Shown here in pieces: positions 26,250-34,735 of a stretch of 64,000 bases of DNA. A program made the translations under genes and the position numbers. Below the pieces are notes generated by a model. The model did not search any database and was not told the origin of the DNA. It saw nothing but the letters and a program-made list of their open reading frames with translations. The stretch is from JAUVPY01 sp034412795 (lineage in GTDB: Bacteria; Chloroflexota; Anaerolineae; 4572-78; NAK82): NCBI GenBank assembly GCA_034412795.1, contig DAOUMD010000016.1, forward strand, positions 1-64,000. The letters run 5' to 3'. The first letter of the stretch is position 1. Every line of letters begins with the position of its first letter.

Positions 26250-27878
26250 GTGTATGATTTGCTGATTACAGGGGGGCGGGTACTTGATGGGACTGGAAGC
26301 CCCTGGTATTGGGCCGACGTTGCTGTGCAGGGTGACCGGATCGTCGAGATGGGGCGGCTGGCGGGTGCGGCGGCAAGCCGGACGATCAAGGCTGATGGCC
26401 GTGTTGTATGCCCCGGCTTCATTGACATCCACACCCATTCCGATTTGCAGCCGCTGGTCACCCCGCTCCAGGAGTGCAAGATTCACCAGGGAGTGACCAC
26501 CGAAGTAGTCGGTCACGATGGCCTGGGCCTGGCTCCCGTCACGCCACACACAGCCGCTATCTTGCGCGAGCAATTGGCTGGCTTGAATGGCTGCCCTGAC
26601 GTCGAGTGGGACTGGAACACGATTACGTGCTACCTGGATCGCTTTGACCATCGTGTGGCCGTTAACATCGCTATGCTGGTGCCTCACGGCACGCTTCGTT
26701 TGGCGGTGATGGGGATGGAAAATCGGACTCCAACCCCCGACGAAATGAGCCGGATGAAGCGTCTGGTCGACCAGGGGATGCGTGAGGGGGCAGTCGGCCT
26801 ATCTGCCGGGTTGACCTATGCGCCGGCAATGTACGCCACCGATGACGAGATGGTGGAACTCTGCAAGGTTTTGTCTCCTTATAATGGGTTTTACTGCCCC
26901 CATCATCGCAGCTATGGGGCGGCGGCCCTCGAAGCCTACCAGGATTCGATCGAAATTGGCCGCCGGGCTGGAATCCCCGTCCATTTGACCCATTGCCACC
27001 TGGGATACCCTGTCAATAGAGAACGGGCACCAGAACTGCTGGCGGAAATCGATCGGGCCCGCGCTCAAGGGGTTGAAGTGACCCTGGATGCCTATCCCTA
27101 CCTGGCTGGGAGCACCTATCTCCACGCCTTCTTACCCGGCTGGATGCACGAGGGCGGTACGGACTCTACCATTGCCCGCTTGAGGTCACCCGACACTCAT
27201 GACCGCCTGCGCCATGAAATGGAAGTCACTGGCTCTGACGGTTTCAGCGGGGTGCCGATGGGCTGGGAAATGGTCCAAATTAGTGGCATCATGGGGGATC
27301 ACGACCCGTCGCTGGTTGGTATGTACTTGCCCGACGCTGCGACCAGGGCCGGGCAAACGCCTTACGACTTCTTTGTTGACTTGTTGATCCAGACGCGATT
27401 GAGTGTCTCTTGCCTGGTCCACATTGGCAACGAAGAGAACGTCCAGACTATTTTGCAGCACCCGGCCCACATGGTGGGCAGCGATGGTATCCTGATAGGT
27501 GAGCGCCCGCATCCCCGAGGCTGGGGCACTCACGCCAGGTTTCTGGCCCACTACGTACGTGATTTGGGCTTACTAAGCTGGGAAGAAGGCGTTCGCAGGA
27601 TGACGTCGGCGTCGGCACGTCGGATTGGTTGTATGGATCGCGGTATTGTGCGGCCCGGCTTCAAGGCGGATATGGTGGTTTTTGACCCCCATACCTTGCG
27701 TGACACCGCCACCTATGAGAATCCCCGCCGATATCCAGAAGGCGTCTCATTTGTTGCTGTAAACGGGTCATTGGTCATCGACGAGGGGAAACCAACCGGG
27801 GCCACACCGGGTCGGGTCTTGCGAGAGCCTTACGGGCGAAAACCAGAGCGCATCGAGGGCGACCTCGAAGGTTTCTGA
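26250..27878 (+). CDS. D-aminoacylase / N-acyl-D-amino-acid deacylase family amidohydrolase
   Basis: 542 residues of the metal-dependent amidohydrolase superfamily. FIDIHTHSDL gives His61 and His63. At the position of the zinc-ligand motif NCG of D-aminoacylases the sequence has HDG (89-91), so metal coordination differs from the type enzyme; the family nevertheless includes HDG/EDG-type members. It starts with GTG 26250, with AGAAGG 10 bp upstream. Expected reaction: hydrolysis of an N-acyl or cyclic amide bond. It opens a run with a phosphotriesterase-like lactonase and M20 hydrolase. Confidence 0.82.
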   Translation: MYDLLITGGRVLDGTGSPWYWADVAVQGDRIVEMGRLAGAAASRTIKADGRVVCPGFIDIHTHSDLQPLVTPLQECKIHQGVTTEVVGHDGLGLAPVTPHTAAILREQLAGLNGCPDVEWDWNTITCYLDRFDHRVAVNIAMLVPHGTLRLAVMGMENRTPTPDEMSRMKRLVDQGMREGAVGLSAGLTYAPAMYATDDEMVELCKVLSPYNGFYCPHHRSYGAAALEAYQDSIEIGRRAGIPVHLTHCHLGYPVNRERAPELLAEIDRARAQGVEVTLDAYPYLAGSTYLHAFLPGWMHEGGTDSTIARLRSPDTHDRLRHEMEVTGSDGFSGVPMGWEMVQISGIMGDHDPSLVGMYLPDAATRAGQTPYDFFVDLLIQTRLSVSCLVHIGNEENVQTILQHPAHMVGSDGILIGERPHPRGWGTHARFLAHYVRDLGLLSWEEGVRRMTSASARRIGCMDRGIVRPGFKADMVVFDPHTLRDTATYENPRRYPEGVSFVAVNGSLVIDEGKPTGATPGRVLREPYGRKPERIEGDLEGF

Positions 27879-28121
27879 ATTCGCCTCTCCCAGAGCTCCG
27901 GGCTGGTCCGTGACCCATACGCATCAAGTCAATAATAGGGACCATCACATCTCGACTTGAACGACAATTGAGACACTGCTGACTACGTCATCCATTCGCT
28001 AGGCTCAGGACAGGTTTCGACCCCCGCAGAGGGGAGAAATCCCTGAGACGATGCTTTTTTCTGAGCGGTCTTAGGAAAGCTGAAGCAGTACAATTATCCT
28101 GATGGCATCGGTCGGGTAACC

Positions 28122-28439
28122 GTGAAAAAGTACTACGTGTACATTATGAACAGTCCGACTGGAACGTTCTATACAGGCATGACCAGCAACCTGAAGCGTC
28201 GGGTCTATGAGCACAAACAGAAACTGAAGGAGGGGTTCACAAAGAAATACAATGTGACCCGCTTGGCCTATTATGAGGAGACGAGTGATGTCCAAACCGC
28301 GCTGGCCAGAGAGAAAGAAATCAAGAAGTGGCGGCGCAGTAAGAAAATTGCTCTGATTGGAGCAGAACATGACGTTGTCAAAGTAGCTAGAAGTACTGGA
28401 GCCAGCAATGGAACACAAGGTCCGCACTTTGATCGGTGA
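28122..28439 (+). CDS. GIY-YIG nuclease family protein
   Basis: 105 residues; the first about 80 form a compact GIY-YIG domain (YYVYIMNSPTGTFYTGMT with Arg in LKRRVYEHK and Glu in AREKEIKKW), close to UPF0213/YhbQ. It starts with GTG 28122. The last about 17 residues look unrelated to the family and are encoded within the 32-bp overlap with the next gene and just before it, suggesting the original 3' end was lost. Role unknown; these small nucleases are often linked to DNA repair or mobility. Confidence 0.8.
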   Translation: MKKYYVYIMNSPTGTFYTGMTSNLKRRVYEHKQKLKEGFTKKYNVTRLAYYEETSDVQTALAREKEIKKWRRSKKIALIGAEHDVVKVARSTGASNGTQGPHFDR

Positions 28440-29361
28440 TGTCGCTCCTGAGTCGCTGGGGCGCACACTCATTCATGAGCACCTATGCGTTGATTGGGGC
28501 GAGATGCTGGGCCGCCCGAAGGTGCTTGATTTTGATTACGATGAAATGGTTGACCGCATGGTTGCCAAGCTGGAAGCGCTCTACCAGGCTGGCATTGGAG
28601 CGATGGTCGAATGTACCCCGATTGGATGTGGGCGCTATGTCGACCTGTTCAAGGACGTCGCCAGACGTAGCCCGGTCAAGATTATCGCCTGCACCGGCTT
28701 CTTCCACGAGTCGTGGTGTCCTATGCATCCCATTGGGCAAGCTCTGGATATCGACGCCCTGACTGATCTCTTCGTCCGCGAAGTCACCGAAGGTATGGGC
28801 GACACTTTGATCAAAGCCGGGATCATAAAATGTGCCACGGGCGAAGGGCGTATCTCTCCCAAGGAGGAGCAAGTTCTGCGCGCCTGCGCCAGGGCGCACA
28901 AAGCCACCGGTTTTCCGGTCATTACCCATACCACCAACGGCATGGGGCTGGAACAGCTTGATCTTTTTGAGAGTGAGGGAGTCCCGCCCGAGGAAGTGAT
29001 TGTAAGTCACATCGGTTTTGAAGAAGATCCGCTAGATTACTCGGAGCGCATGCTCAGACGGGGGGCCAACATCAGCTTTGATCGGATTGGGATGCACACT
29101 TTCTTTGACGACGAACATTGGGTCACCATCGTGGGCAATGCGATTCGCAAGGGTTACGTCGATCAAATCATGCTGAGCCACGATGCGGCTGTCTTTGCTT
29201 ATGGACTCGACGCGACCTCTGACGAGAATGTGTTTGATGACTACGCCTATATTCCCCGTGTGTTCTTGCCCAGGCTTCAGGAAGAGGCTGGCGTTACCGA
29301 TGAGCAGATCAGCATCATCATGGAGCGTAATCCACAGCGTGTCTTGACTGTTGGTAAGTGA
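28408..29361 (+). CDS. Phosphotriesterase-family metal-dependent hydrolase (lactonase-like)
   Basis: 317 residues. The binuclear metal set of the family is complete: His23/His25 (IHEHL), carbamylated Lys141 (IIKCATGEG), His174 (ITHT), His201 (VSHIG) and Asp259 (LSHDA). Non-phosphotriesterase members hydrolyse lactones or esters. The ATG at 28408 overlaps the GIY-YIG gene by 32 bp. A sugar lactone produced by the dehydrogenases of this region is a reasonable substrate (inference). Confidence 0.88.
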   Translation: MEHKVRTLIGDVAPESLGRTLIHEHLCVDWGEMLGRPKVLDFDYDEMVDRMVAKLEALYQAGIGAMVECTPIGCGRYVDLFKDVARRSPVKIIACTGFFHESWCPMHPIGQALDIDALTDLFVREVTEGMGDTLIKAGIIKCATGEGRISPKEEQVLRACARAHKATGFPVITHTTNGMGLEQLDLFESEGVPPEEVIVSHIGFEEDPLDYSERMLRRGANISFDRIGMHTFFDDEHWVTIVGNAIRKGYVDQIMLSHDAAVFAYGLDATSDENVFDDYAYIPRVFLPRLQEEAGVTDEQISIIMERNPQRVLTVGK

Positions 29362-29402
29362 ATCGGTGGAAGTAAGACAGGTCGGGAAGAGAGGGCAAGG
29401 TG

Positions 29403-29666
29403 ATGCGCCTGAAGCTGGCTTATAGCCGTGAGGAGTTCTGGATTGAATTTCCTGAAGGTGCATCCGTAAATGTCGCCCAGGCGCTCCAATCCGTGAAGGA
29501 AAAACGCCCCGCTGTTTATCAACGTTGGTGTGATGGCGAAGGCCAACTGCGTGCTTCTCTGGCTGTGTTTGTCAACCGCGAACACGTGCGTTATCACAAA
29601 GGCATGGACACCGAGCTGAATGATGGTGATGAGGTATACGTCATACCCATGGTTGCTGGAGGGTAG
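29403..29666 (+). CDS. MoaD/ThiS-like ubiquitin-fold sulfur carrier
   Basis: 87 residues ending in VAGG, the C-terminal Gly-Gly that is adenylated and thiocarboxylated in MoaD and ThiS. NDGDEVYVIPMVAGG is the classic terminal strand and tail. It lies 219 bp before an aldehyde:ferredoxin oxidoreductase gene, so a role in supplying dithiolene sulfur to the tungstopterin cofactor of that enzyme is likely. ATG 29403 (GTG 29400 adjacent). Confidence 0.85.
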   Translation: MRLKLAYSREEFWIEFPEGASVNVAQALQSVKEKRPAVYQRWCDGEGQLRASLAVFVNREHVRYHKGMDTELNDGDEVYVIPMVAGG

Positions 29667-29885
29667 TACATCTCAGCGTAAATAGGTCCATAGTTATTTG
29701 CTCGCCAGGGATTGGCAAATCCCGGCCTTTTGCGCCTAAATCGGGGATTATATGTTGGGACATTTGTCCGCTACCCCATATCTAGGGGTAGGGGAGAGGT
29801 TATGGATCGATAGAAGTAGAAGTCAAGAGCTGATTTATGATTCGCAGATATTATCAAATACAAGCGAAGACTAAGGAGGGAGAAA

Positions 29886-31748
29886 ATGCCTCGCGGTTAC
29901 ATGGGTAAGCTTCTTAATATCAACCTCACGACTGGCAGCATTGAAGAAGAGTCTCTGGATGAAGGGCTTTGCCGGGATTACATTGGCGGCTATGGTTTGG
30001 GAGCGAAGCTTCTTTACGGCCGCATACCGGTCGGTGCTGATCCTCTGGGGCCTTACAACATCTTGGCCCTGTTGACAGGCCCTCTGACGGGCACACCGGC
30101 TGTCATCGGTTCGCGCTTCACGGCGATGGCCAAGTCACCCAAGACGTCCGGCGGTATAGGTGATGCAAACTGCGGGGGCTATTTTGGACCCCATCTCAAA
30201 TTCGCCGGTTTCGATGGGGTGATGTTTGGTGGTGTTGCCCCCAAACTGGTCTATTTGCTCATTGATGAGGGTAAAGCTGAGCTACTGGATGCCGGTGACC
30301 TCTGCGGGATGGGTGTCACACTCCTGGAAGATACCCTGAAGGAACGCCATGGCAAAGAGGTCGAGATCTGCTCCATCGGCCCGGCGGGGGAGATGATGGC
30401 CTTGACCGCCGCCATCATGAACGACAAGGAGCGCGCGGCCGGTCGCTCCGGGTTGGCCGCGGTGATGGGCTCCAAGAATCTCAAAGCCGTTGTGGTCAAG
30501 GGCAAGATGAAAGTGCCCATACACGACGAGAAGGGTCTTCGGGCGCTGCGCAAGGGTCTCCTCAAGGAAGCTGCTGGCATGTATGACATTCTTCACGACC
30601 AGGGCACGGCTGGCATTACTTATGATAGTGCCCTGAGTGGCGATTCGCCGGTAAAGAACTGGGGTGGTGCTGGAACGCTAGATTTTCCCTCCGAGCGCGC
30701 CGCAAAGATCAACGGCTCGGCTATTGTTGATCTGGAAGGGTACAAACCCTATGCCTGCTGGGGATGCCCCATCGCTTGCGGGGGGAAGATGAAACAAACC
30801 GGTGGAGAGTTTCCTCTGGAGCTAAACGGTGGGGTCGGTCACAAGCCGGAGTATGAGACCCTCGCCATGTTCGGCACGAACCTCTTGAACGACGATCTCG
30901 AATCCATCGTCAGGCTCAATGAGATTTGCAATGATCTTGGGCTGGATACGATTTCGGTCGGGGCGACCATCGGCTACGTCATCGAGTGCTACGAGAATGG
31001 CTTGCTCAGCAAGGAAGACACCGATGGTCTGGAGATGACCTGGGGGAACACCGAGGCGATCGTGGCCATGACCGAGAAGATCGGGAGGCGCGAAGGCTTT
31101 GGCGATGTATTGGCCGACGGCATCAGGGTCGCCTGGGAGAGACTGGACCAGATCGGCACCGAGTATGCGGTCCACGTTGACGGTGAGGAAGTGCCGGCCC
31201 ACGATCCGAAGTTCACGCCTGGACTGGCAACCACCTATTTATTGGCTCCTACCCCGGGTCGCCATACCCAAGGCGGGGAGTTGCTTGGGCCAGTTGGCAT
31301 AGAGTTGCCTGAGAAGGACAAGTACCAGTACTCTGGCTGGGCCGAGACTCACCACATGCTTGTATCAGTTATGGAGGTTTGCAACGCTGCGGGTCTGTGT
31401 ATGTTTGGCTACCTGAGTTATCCTATCCAGGCCATCCCAGAACAGCTTACGGCCGTCACCGGCTGGGGTTACGACATGGACGAAATGTTCAAGACAGGCA
31501 TGCGGATCTTCACTATGCGTCACGTTTTCAACTTGCGCGAGGGGATCAACCCCTTGAAGCGCAACGTGCCAGGCCGGATGATCGGCGACCCGCCCCTCAC
31601 CGAAGGCAACGTCAAAGATGTGACCGTAGATCACCAGACTTTGGCTGGGGAATTCCTCGAACGCGTGGGCTGGGATACTGAAACGACTGTGCCCAGTGAG
31701 CAGGCCCTGCGCGAATTGGGGATGGAATTTTTGATAGCGGGGAATTGA
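29886..31748 (+). CDS. Aldehyde:ferredoxin oxidoreductase, tungsten-dependent
   Basis: 620 residues, full length for the AOR family. The N-terminal domain starts GYMGKLLNINLTTG. The [4Fe-4S] ligands are Cys291, Cys294 and Cys298 (CWGCPIAC) with the distal Cys505 (NAAGLCMFGY). EVPAHDPK near residue 436 is a conserved pterin-site segment. The enzyme oxidises aldehydes to acids with ferredoxin in the cytoplasm and marks an anaerobic or microaerobic lifestyle. AAGGAGGG precedes ATG 29886. It is followed by two SDR genes, which may make or use the aldehyde. Confidence 0.92.
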   Translation: MPRGYMGKLLNINLTTGSIEEESLDEGLCRDYIGGYGLGAKLLYGRIPVGADPLGPYNILALLTGPLTGTPAVIGSRFTAMAKSPKTSGGIGDANCGGYFGPHLKFAGFDGVMFGGVAPKLVYLLIDEGKAELLDAGDLCGMGVTLLEDTLKERHGKEVEICSIGPAGEMMALTAAIMNDKERAAGRSGLAAVMGSKNLKAVVVKGKMKVPIHDEKGLRALRKGLLKEAAGMYDILHDQGTAGITYDSALSGDSPVKNWGGAGTLDFPSERAAKINGSAIVDLEGYKPYACWGCPIACGGKMKQTGGEFPLELNGGVGHKPEYETLAMFGTNLLNDDLESIVRLNEICNDLGLDTISVGATIGYVIECYENGLLSKEDTDGLEMTWGNTEAIVAMTEKIGRREGFGDVLADGIRVAWERLDQIGTEYAVHVDGEEVPAHDPKFTPGLATTYLLAPTPGRHTQGGELLGPVGIELPEKDKYQYSGWAETHHMLVSVMEVCNAAGLCMFGYLSYPIQAIPEQLTAVTGWGYDMDEMFKTGMRIFTMRHVFNLREGINPLKRNVPGRMIGDPPLTEGNVKDVTVDHQTLAGEFLERVGWDTETTVPSEQALRELGMEFLIAGN

Positions 31749-31758
31749 GGGGAATTGA

Positions 31759-32526
31759 ATGGAGATTAACCTGAGTGGAAAAAAAGCAATCGTAGCTGGG
31801 GGCGGCGGCGCAATTGGCTTCGCGATTGCGAAGGGACTGAGCACGGCGGGCGCGGCGGTCACGGTTTTCGACCTCAACCTGGAGGGGTTGAAGGGGCAGT
31901 CCGAGGTGACAGGCAGGTTGGTCGATCTCACGTCCGTCGAAGCAATTCGCGAGGCGGTAGACGATGTCGGGGGCTCTGACGGAATCGACGTGATGGTCAA
32001 TTCTGCCGGCATCAACCCGGCGATATCCGTGGAGGAGATGACAGAGACAGACTGGGACCGGGTGCTCGCTGTCAACCTGAAGAGCTGCTTCTTTCTGACT
32101 CAGTCTGTTCAGCCTCATATGCGCTTGAGGGGCGGCGGCGCCATTATCCTGGTCTCAAGCTGTTCGGCTGCGCTCGGTTATCCCGGCCTGTCTGCTTACG
32201 GAGCCTCAAAAGCCGGCATTGAAGGCCTGGTCCGCGGGCTTGCCTGCGACTTGGCCCCGGACAACATAAGAGTCAACGCTATCGCTCCGGGTACGACAAA
32301 GACGCCGATGACGCGCGGCCTCTGGGAGGACGCGCAAAAGTGCGCAGCACATGAGGCGACTATCCCATTGAAGCGTTTGGGCGACGTCAACGATAACGCT
32401 ATGGCTGCCCTCTTCCTTGCCTGCGATCTCTCTTCCTATATCACAGGCGCGGTCATCCCGGTCGACGGCGGGCTCACCGCGATGCAGCAGGACTTTATCG
32501 ACCTGAGAATGAGAGGATGGACGTGA
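31759..32526 (+). CDS. SDR family NAD(P)-dependent oxidoreductase
   Basis: 255 residues, classical short-chain dehydrogenase. Cofactor motif GGGGAIG (14-20), NSAG (81-84), catalytic Ser near 134, Tyr147 and Lys151 (YGASK), and the PG segment IAPGTTKTPM. It begins 10 bp after the AOR stop and overlaps the next SDR by 10 bp, so the three are one transcription unit. Confidence 0.92.
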   Translation: MEINLSGKKAIVAGGGGAIGFAIAKGLSTAGAAVTVFDLNLEGLKGQSEVTGRLVDLTSVEAIREAVDDVGGSDGIDVMVNSAGINPAISVEEMTETDWDRVLAVNLKSCFFLTQSVQPHMRLRGGGAIILVSSCSAALGYPGLSAYGASKAGIEGLVRGLACDLAPDNIRVNAIAPGTTKTPMTRGLWEDAQKCAAHEATIPLKRLGDVNDNAMAALFLACDLSSYITGAVIPVDGGLTAMQQDFIDLRMRGWT

Positions 32527-33296
32527 GAACGGGTAAACTCAGCGGCAAAGTTGCGATCGTAACCGGTTCCACGAGCGGTATGGGAAAGGGTATCGCCGAA
32601 TGCTTTGCAAGAGAAGGTGCGGCGGTTGTCGTAAACGGTCGCAACCAACAGCGGGGAAACGAAGTGGTCGTTGGCATACGTGATGCGGGAGGACGCGCTG
32701 TCTTTGTAAGGGGTGACGTCAGCGAGTTTGAGGGTAATCAACTACTTGTGAACGCGGCAATCGAAACATTTGGCGGCCTCGACATCGTCGTCCCAAATGC
32801 AGGCATGCTTGGCAACGGCAGCGTCACCGAGTTATCTGTGGAGACTTGGCACAAAGCGATTGATACCAACCTCAGTGCAGTTTTTTATCTCATCAAGCTC
32901 GGCATCCCTGAGATGCAGAAACGGGGGGGCGGCGTGATCCTTGTCAACGGTTCTATCGCGGCCTGGAAGGAGTTCCCCAATCACCCCGCCTACTGCGCCA
33001 GCAAGGCGGCGCTGGTTGCCCTCGTAAAGCAGGTTGCCCTCGACTACGGCCCGATGGTCAGGGCCAACATCCTTTGTCCCGGCCAAGTTGACACACCGTT
33101 TCTCTGGGAGTCCACCAAGGCTTTTCCTAACCCGGAAGAAATTGTTGCCCAGGTGGTCGAGGAGCATCTCGTCCTGAAACGCCTCGGTACGCCGGAGGAT
33201 ATCGCCAACGCGGCGCTCTTCCTCGTATCCGACGATGCCTCGTGGATCACGGGTAGCGCACTTGTCATCGACGGCGGACGGATACTCGGTGGATAG
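32517..33296 (+). CDS. SDR family NAD(P)-dependent oxidoreductase
   Basis: 259 residues. Cofactor motif GSTSGMG (17-23), PNAG, Ser146, Tyr159 and Lys163 (YCASK). Overlaps the preceding SDR by 10 bp, with GAGAGG just before ATG 32517. Tandem SDRs often act as successive oxidation and reduction steps; substrate unknown. Confidence 0.92.
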   Translation: MDVRTGKLSGKVAIVTGSTSGMGKGIAECFAREGAAVVVNGRNQQRGNEVVVGIRDAGGRAVFVRGDVSEFEGNQLLVNAAIETFGGLDIVVPNAGMLGNGSVTELSVETWHKAIDTNLSAVFYLIKLGIPEMQKRGGGVILVNGSIAAWKEFPNHPAYCASKAALVALVKQVALDYGPMVRANILCPGQVDTPFLWESTKAFPNPEEIVAQVVEEHLVLKRLGTPEDIANAALFLVSDDASWITGSALVIDGGRILGG

Positions 33297-33334
33297 GTTG
33301 AGGGTGGAAACAAATCCAATGGGGGAAATAGCAC

Positions 33335-34630
33335 ATGGAGTACAAAGCCAAAATTCTTGAACACGTTGAAGCACGACGCGATTTTGCCACCGATTTTCTG
33401 CGCCAGATGGTCAACTTCGACAGCTCCACGATTGACCACGGCTTCGGTGGACGGGAGCAGGCGATCCAGGAGTGGCTGGCCGAGCGTCTGGAAGAGTGGG
33501 GCTTTGCAACGCACCTCTTCGAGCCCGACAACGCAAAGATGGAGGGCTATCCTGACTTCAGCCGGGGACATGATTACACCAATCGCCCTAACCTGGTGGC
33601 TACTTTAAAGGGCGCGGGTAGCGGGCGCTCGCTGATCCTGAACGGCCATGTGGACACCATGCCCCCTGGCGACGAAGACAAATGGACCTATAACCCCTGG
33701 GGCGGGCAGATCGATGGCGGGGATATGTACGGCCTTGGCGCCTGCGATATGAAGGCCGGTGTGGCTGCCATGATCTTGGCCGTCCGCTTTCTACAAGAGG
33801 CCGGCCTGGAACTCAAAGGAGACGTGATGGTTCAAAGCGTGGTGGACGAAGAAGGCGGCGGTAACGGCACATTGGCCTGCGTGGTGGAAGGTTACAAGGC
33901 CGATGCCGCCATCGTCACCGAGCCAACCCGTCTGCACGTCCAGCCAGCCACCCGCGGGGTGCTCTTGCTGCAAGTGGACGTAGAGGGTCAGGCCACCCAC
34001 GCCTGCCTCAAGTGGGGTGGGATCAACGCCATTGAAAAAGGTATCAAGATCATCCAGGGCATGATCGAATTAGAACGCCTATGGCTGGCTCAGCGGCGTA
34101 ATCCGCTTTTCCCGCCGCCGACCATCACTATCGGTCAAATCCAGGGAGGTCTGGCCGGTTCCCAGGTCCCGGGTGAATGTGTGCTCAAGTTTGACGTCAA
34201 GTACCTGCCGGTTGAAATTGGCGACCATGGCCAGGAGATGAAGGTTACTGGTGAAATGGTTAAGGAAGAGGTACAGGACTGGATTTACACCCTGTGCTCG
34301 GGCGATCCTTGGTTACGTAGTCACCTGCCCAAACTGGCTTGGTACCAGCACTGCATTCCACATTATCTCGACCCGCAACATGCTTTAGTGCATACGATGC
34401 GTGATAACGCCCAGAATGTAGTTGGGCGAGGTATCATCTCTGGCTTCCCGGCTGGCTGTGATGCTCGACACCTCCATAACGTGGCTGGCATCCCCACCCT
34501 GGTGTTTGGACCAGGTGACTTGGGTTATGCGCACAGTATCGATGAACGTGTTAATGTGGAGGAGTACATCCAGGCCATCAAGATCTTGGCCTTGACCATT
34601 TACGAGTGGACATCCCAGGATCACTCATAG
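33335..34630 (+). CDS. M20 family metallohydrolase (ArgE/DapE type)
   Basis: 431 residues. Zinc ligands His105 (NGHVDTMP), Asp138 (ACDMKAG), and Glu172-Glu173 (VVDEEGG); the lid/dimerisation domain follows. Such enzymes deacylate N-acyl amino acids or cleave dipeptides. It follows the SDR pair by 38 bp. A second, more distant M20 enzyme is at 62.5 kb. With the D-aminoacylase it points to amide-containing substrates. Confidence 0.9.
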   Translation: MEYKAKILEHVEARRDFATDFLRQMVNFDSSTIDHGFGGREQAIQEWLAERLEEWGFATHLFEPDNAKMEGYPDFSRGHDYTNRPNLVATLKGAGSGRSLILNGHVDTMPPGDEDKWTYNPWGGQIDGGDMYGLGACDMKAGVAAMILAVRFLQEAGLELKGDVMVQSVVDEEGGGNGTLACVVEGYKADAAIVTEPTRLHVQPATRGVLLLQVDVEGQATHACLKWGGINAIEKGIKIIQGMIELERLWLAQRRNPLFPPPTITIGQIQGGLAGSQVPGECVLKFDVKYLPVEIGDHGQEMKVTGEMVKEEVQDWIYTLCSGDPWLRSHLPKLAWYQHCIPHYLDPQHALVHTMRDNAQNVVGRGIISGFPAGCDARHLHNVAGIPTLVFGPGDLGYAHSIDERVNVEEYIQAIKILALTIYEWTSQDHS

Positions 34631-34735
34631 AAATCAGTCGTTACCACTCAGCCGCTCCCGATGGACGATAGCCTGCACCTATGGTGGGACAGGTGTCCAG
34701 CGGCGGTAGCGAGCAGTCATTGAAAGGAGCATAAC

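Noticed and set aside
29667..29885. Molybdenum/tungsten cofactor riboswitch before the AOR gene
   Set aside because: The gap contains small stems (for example CTACCCC/GGGGTAG near 29771-29791) but I could not recognise the conserved core of the Moco riboswitch.
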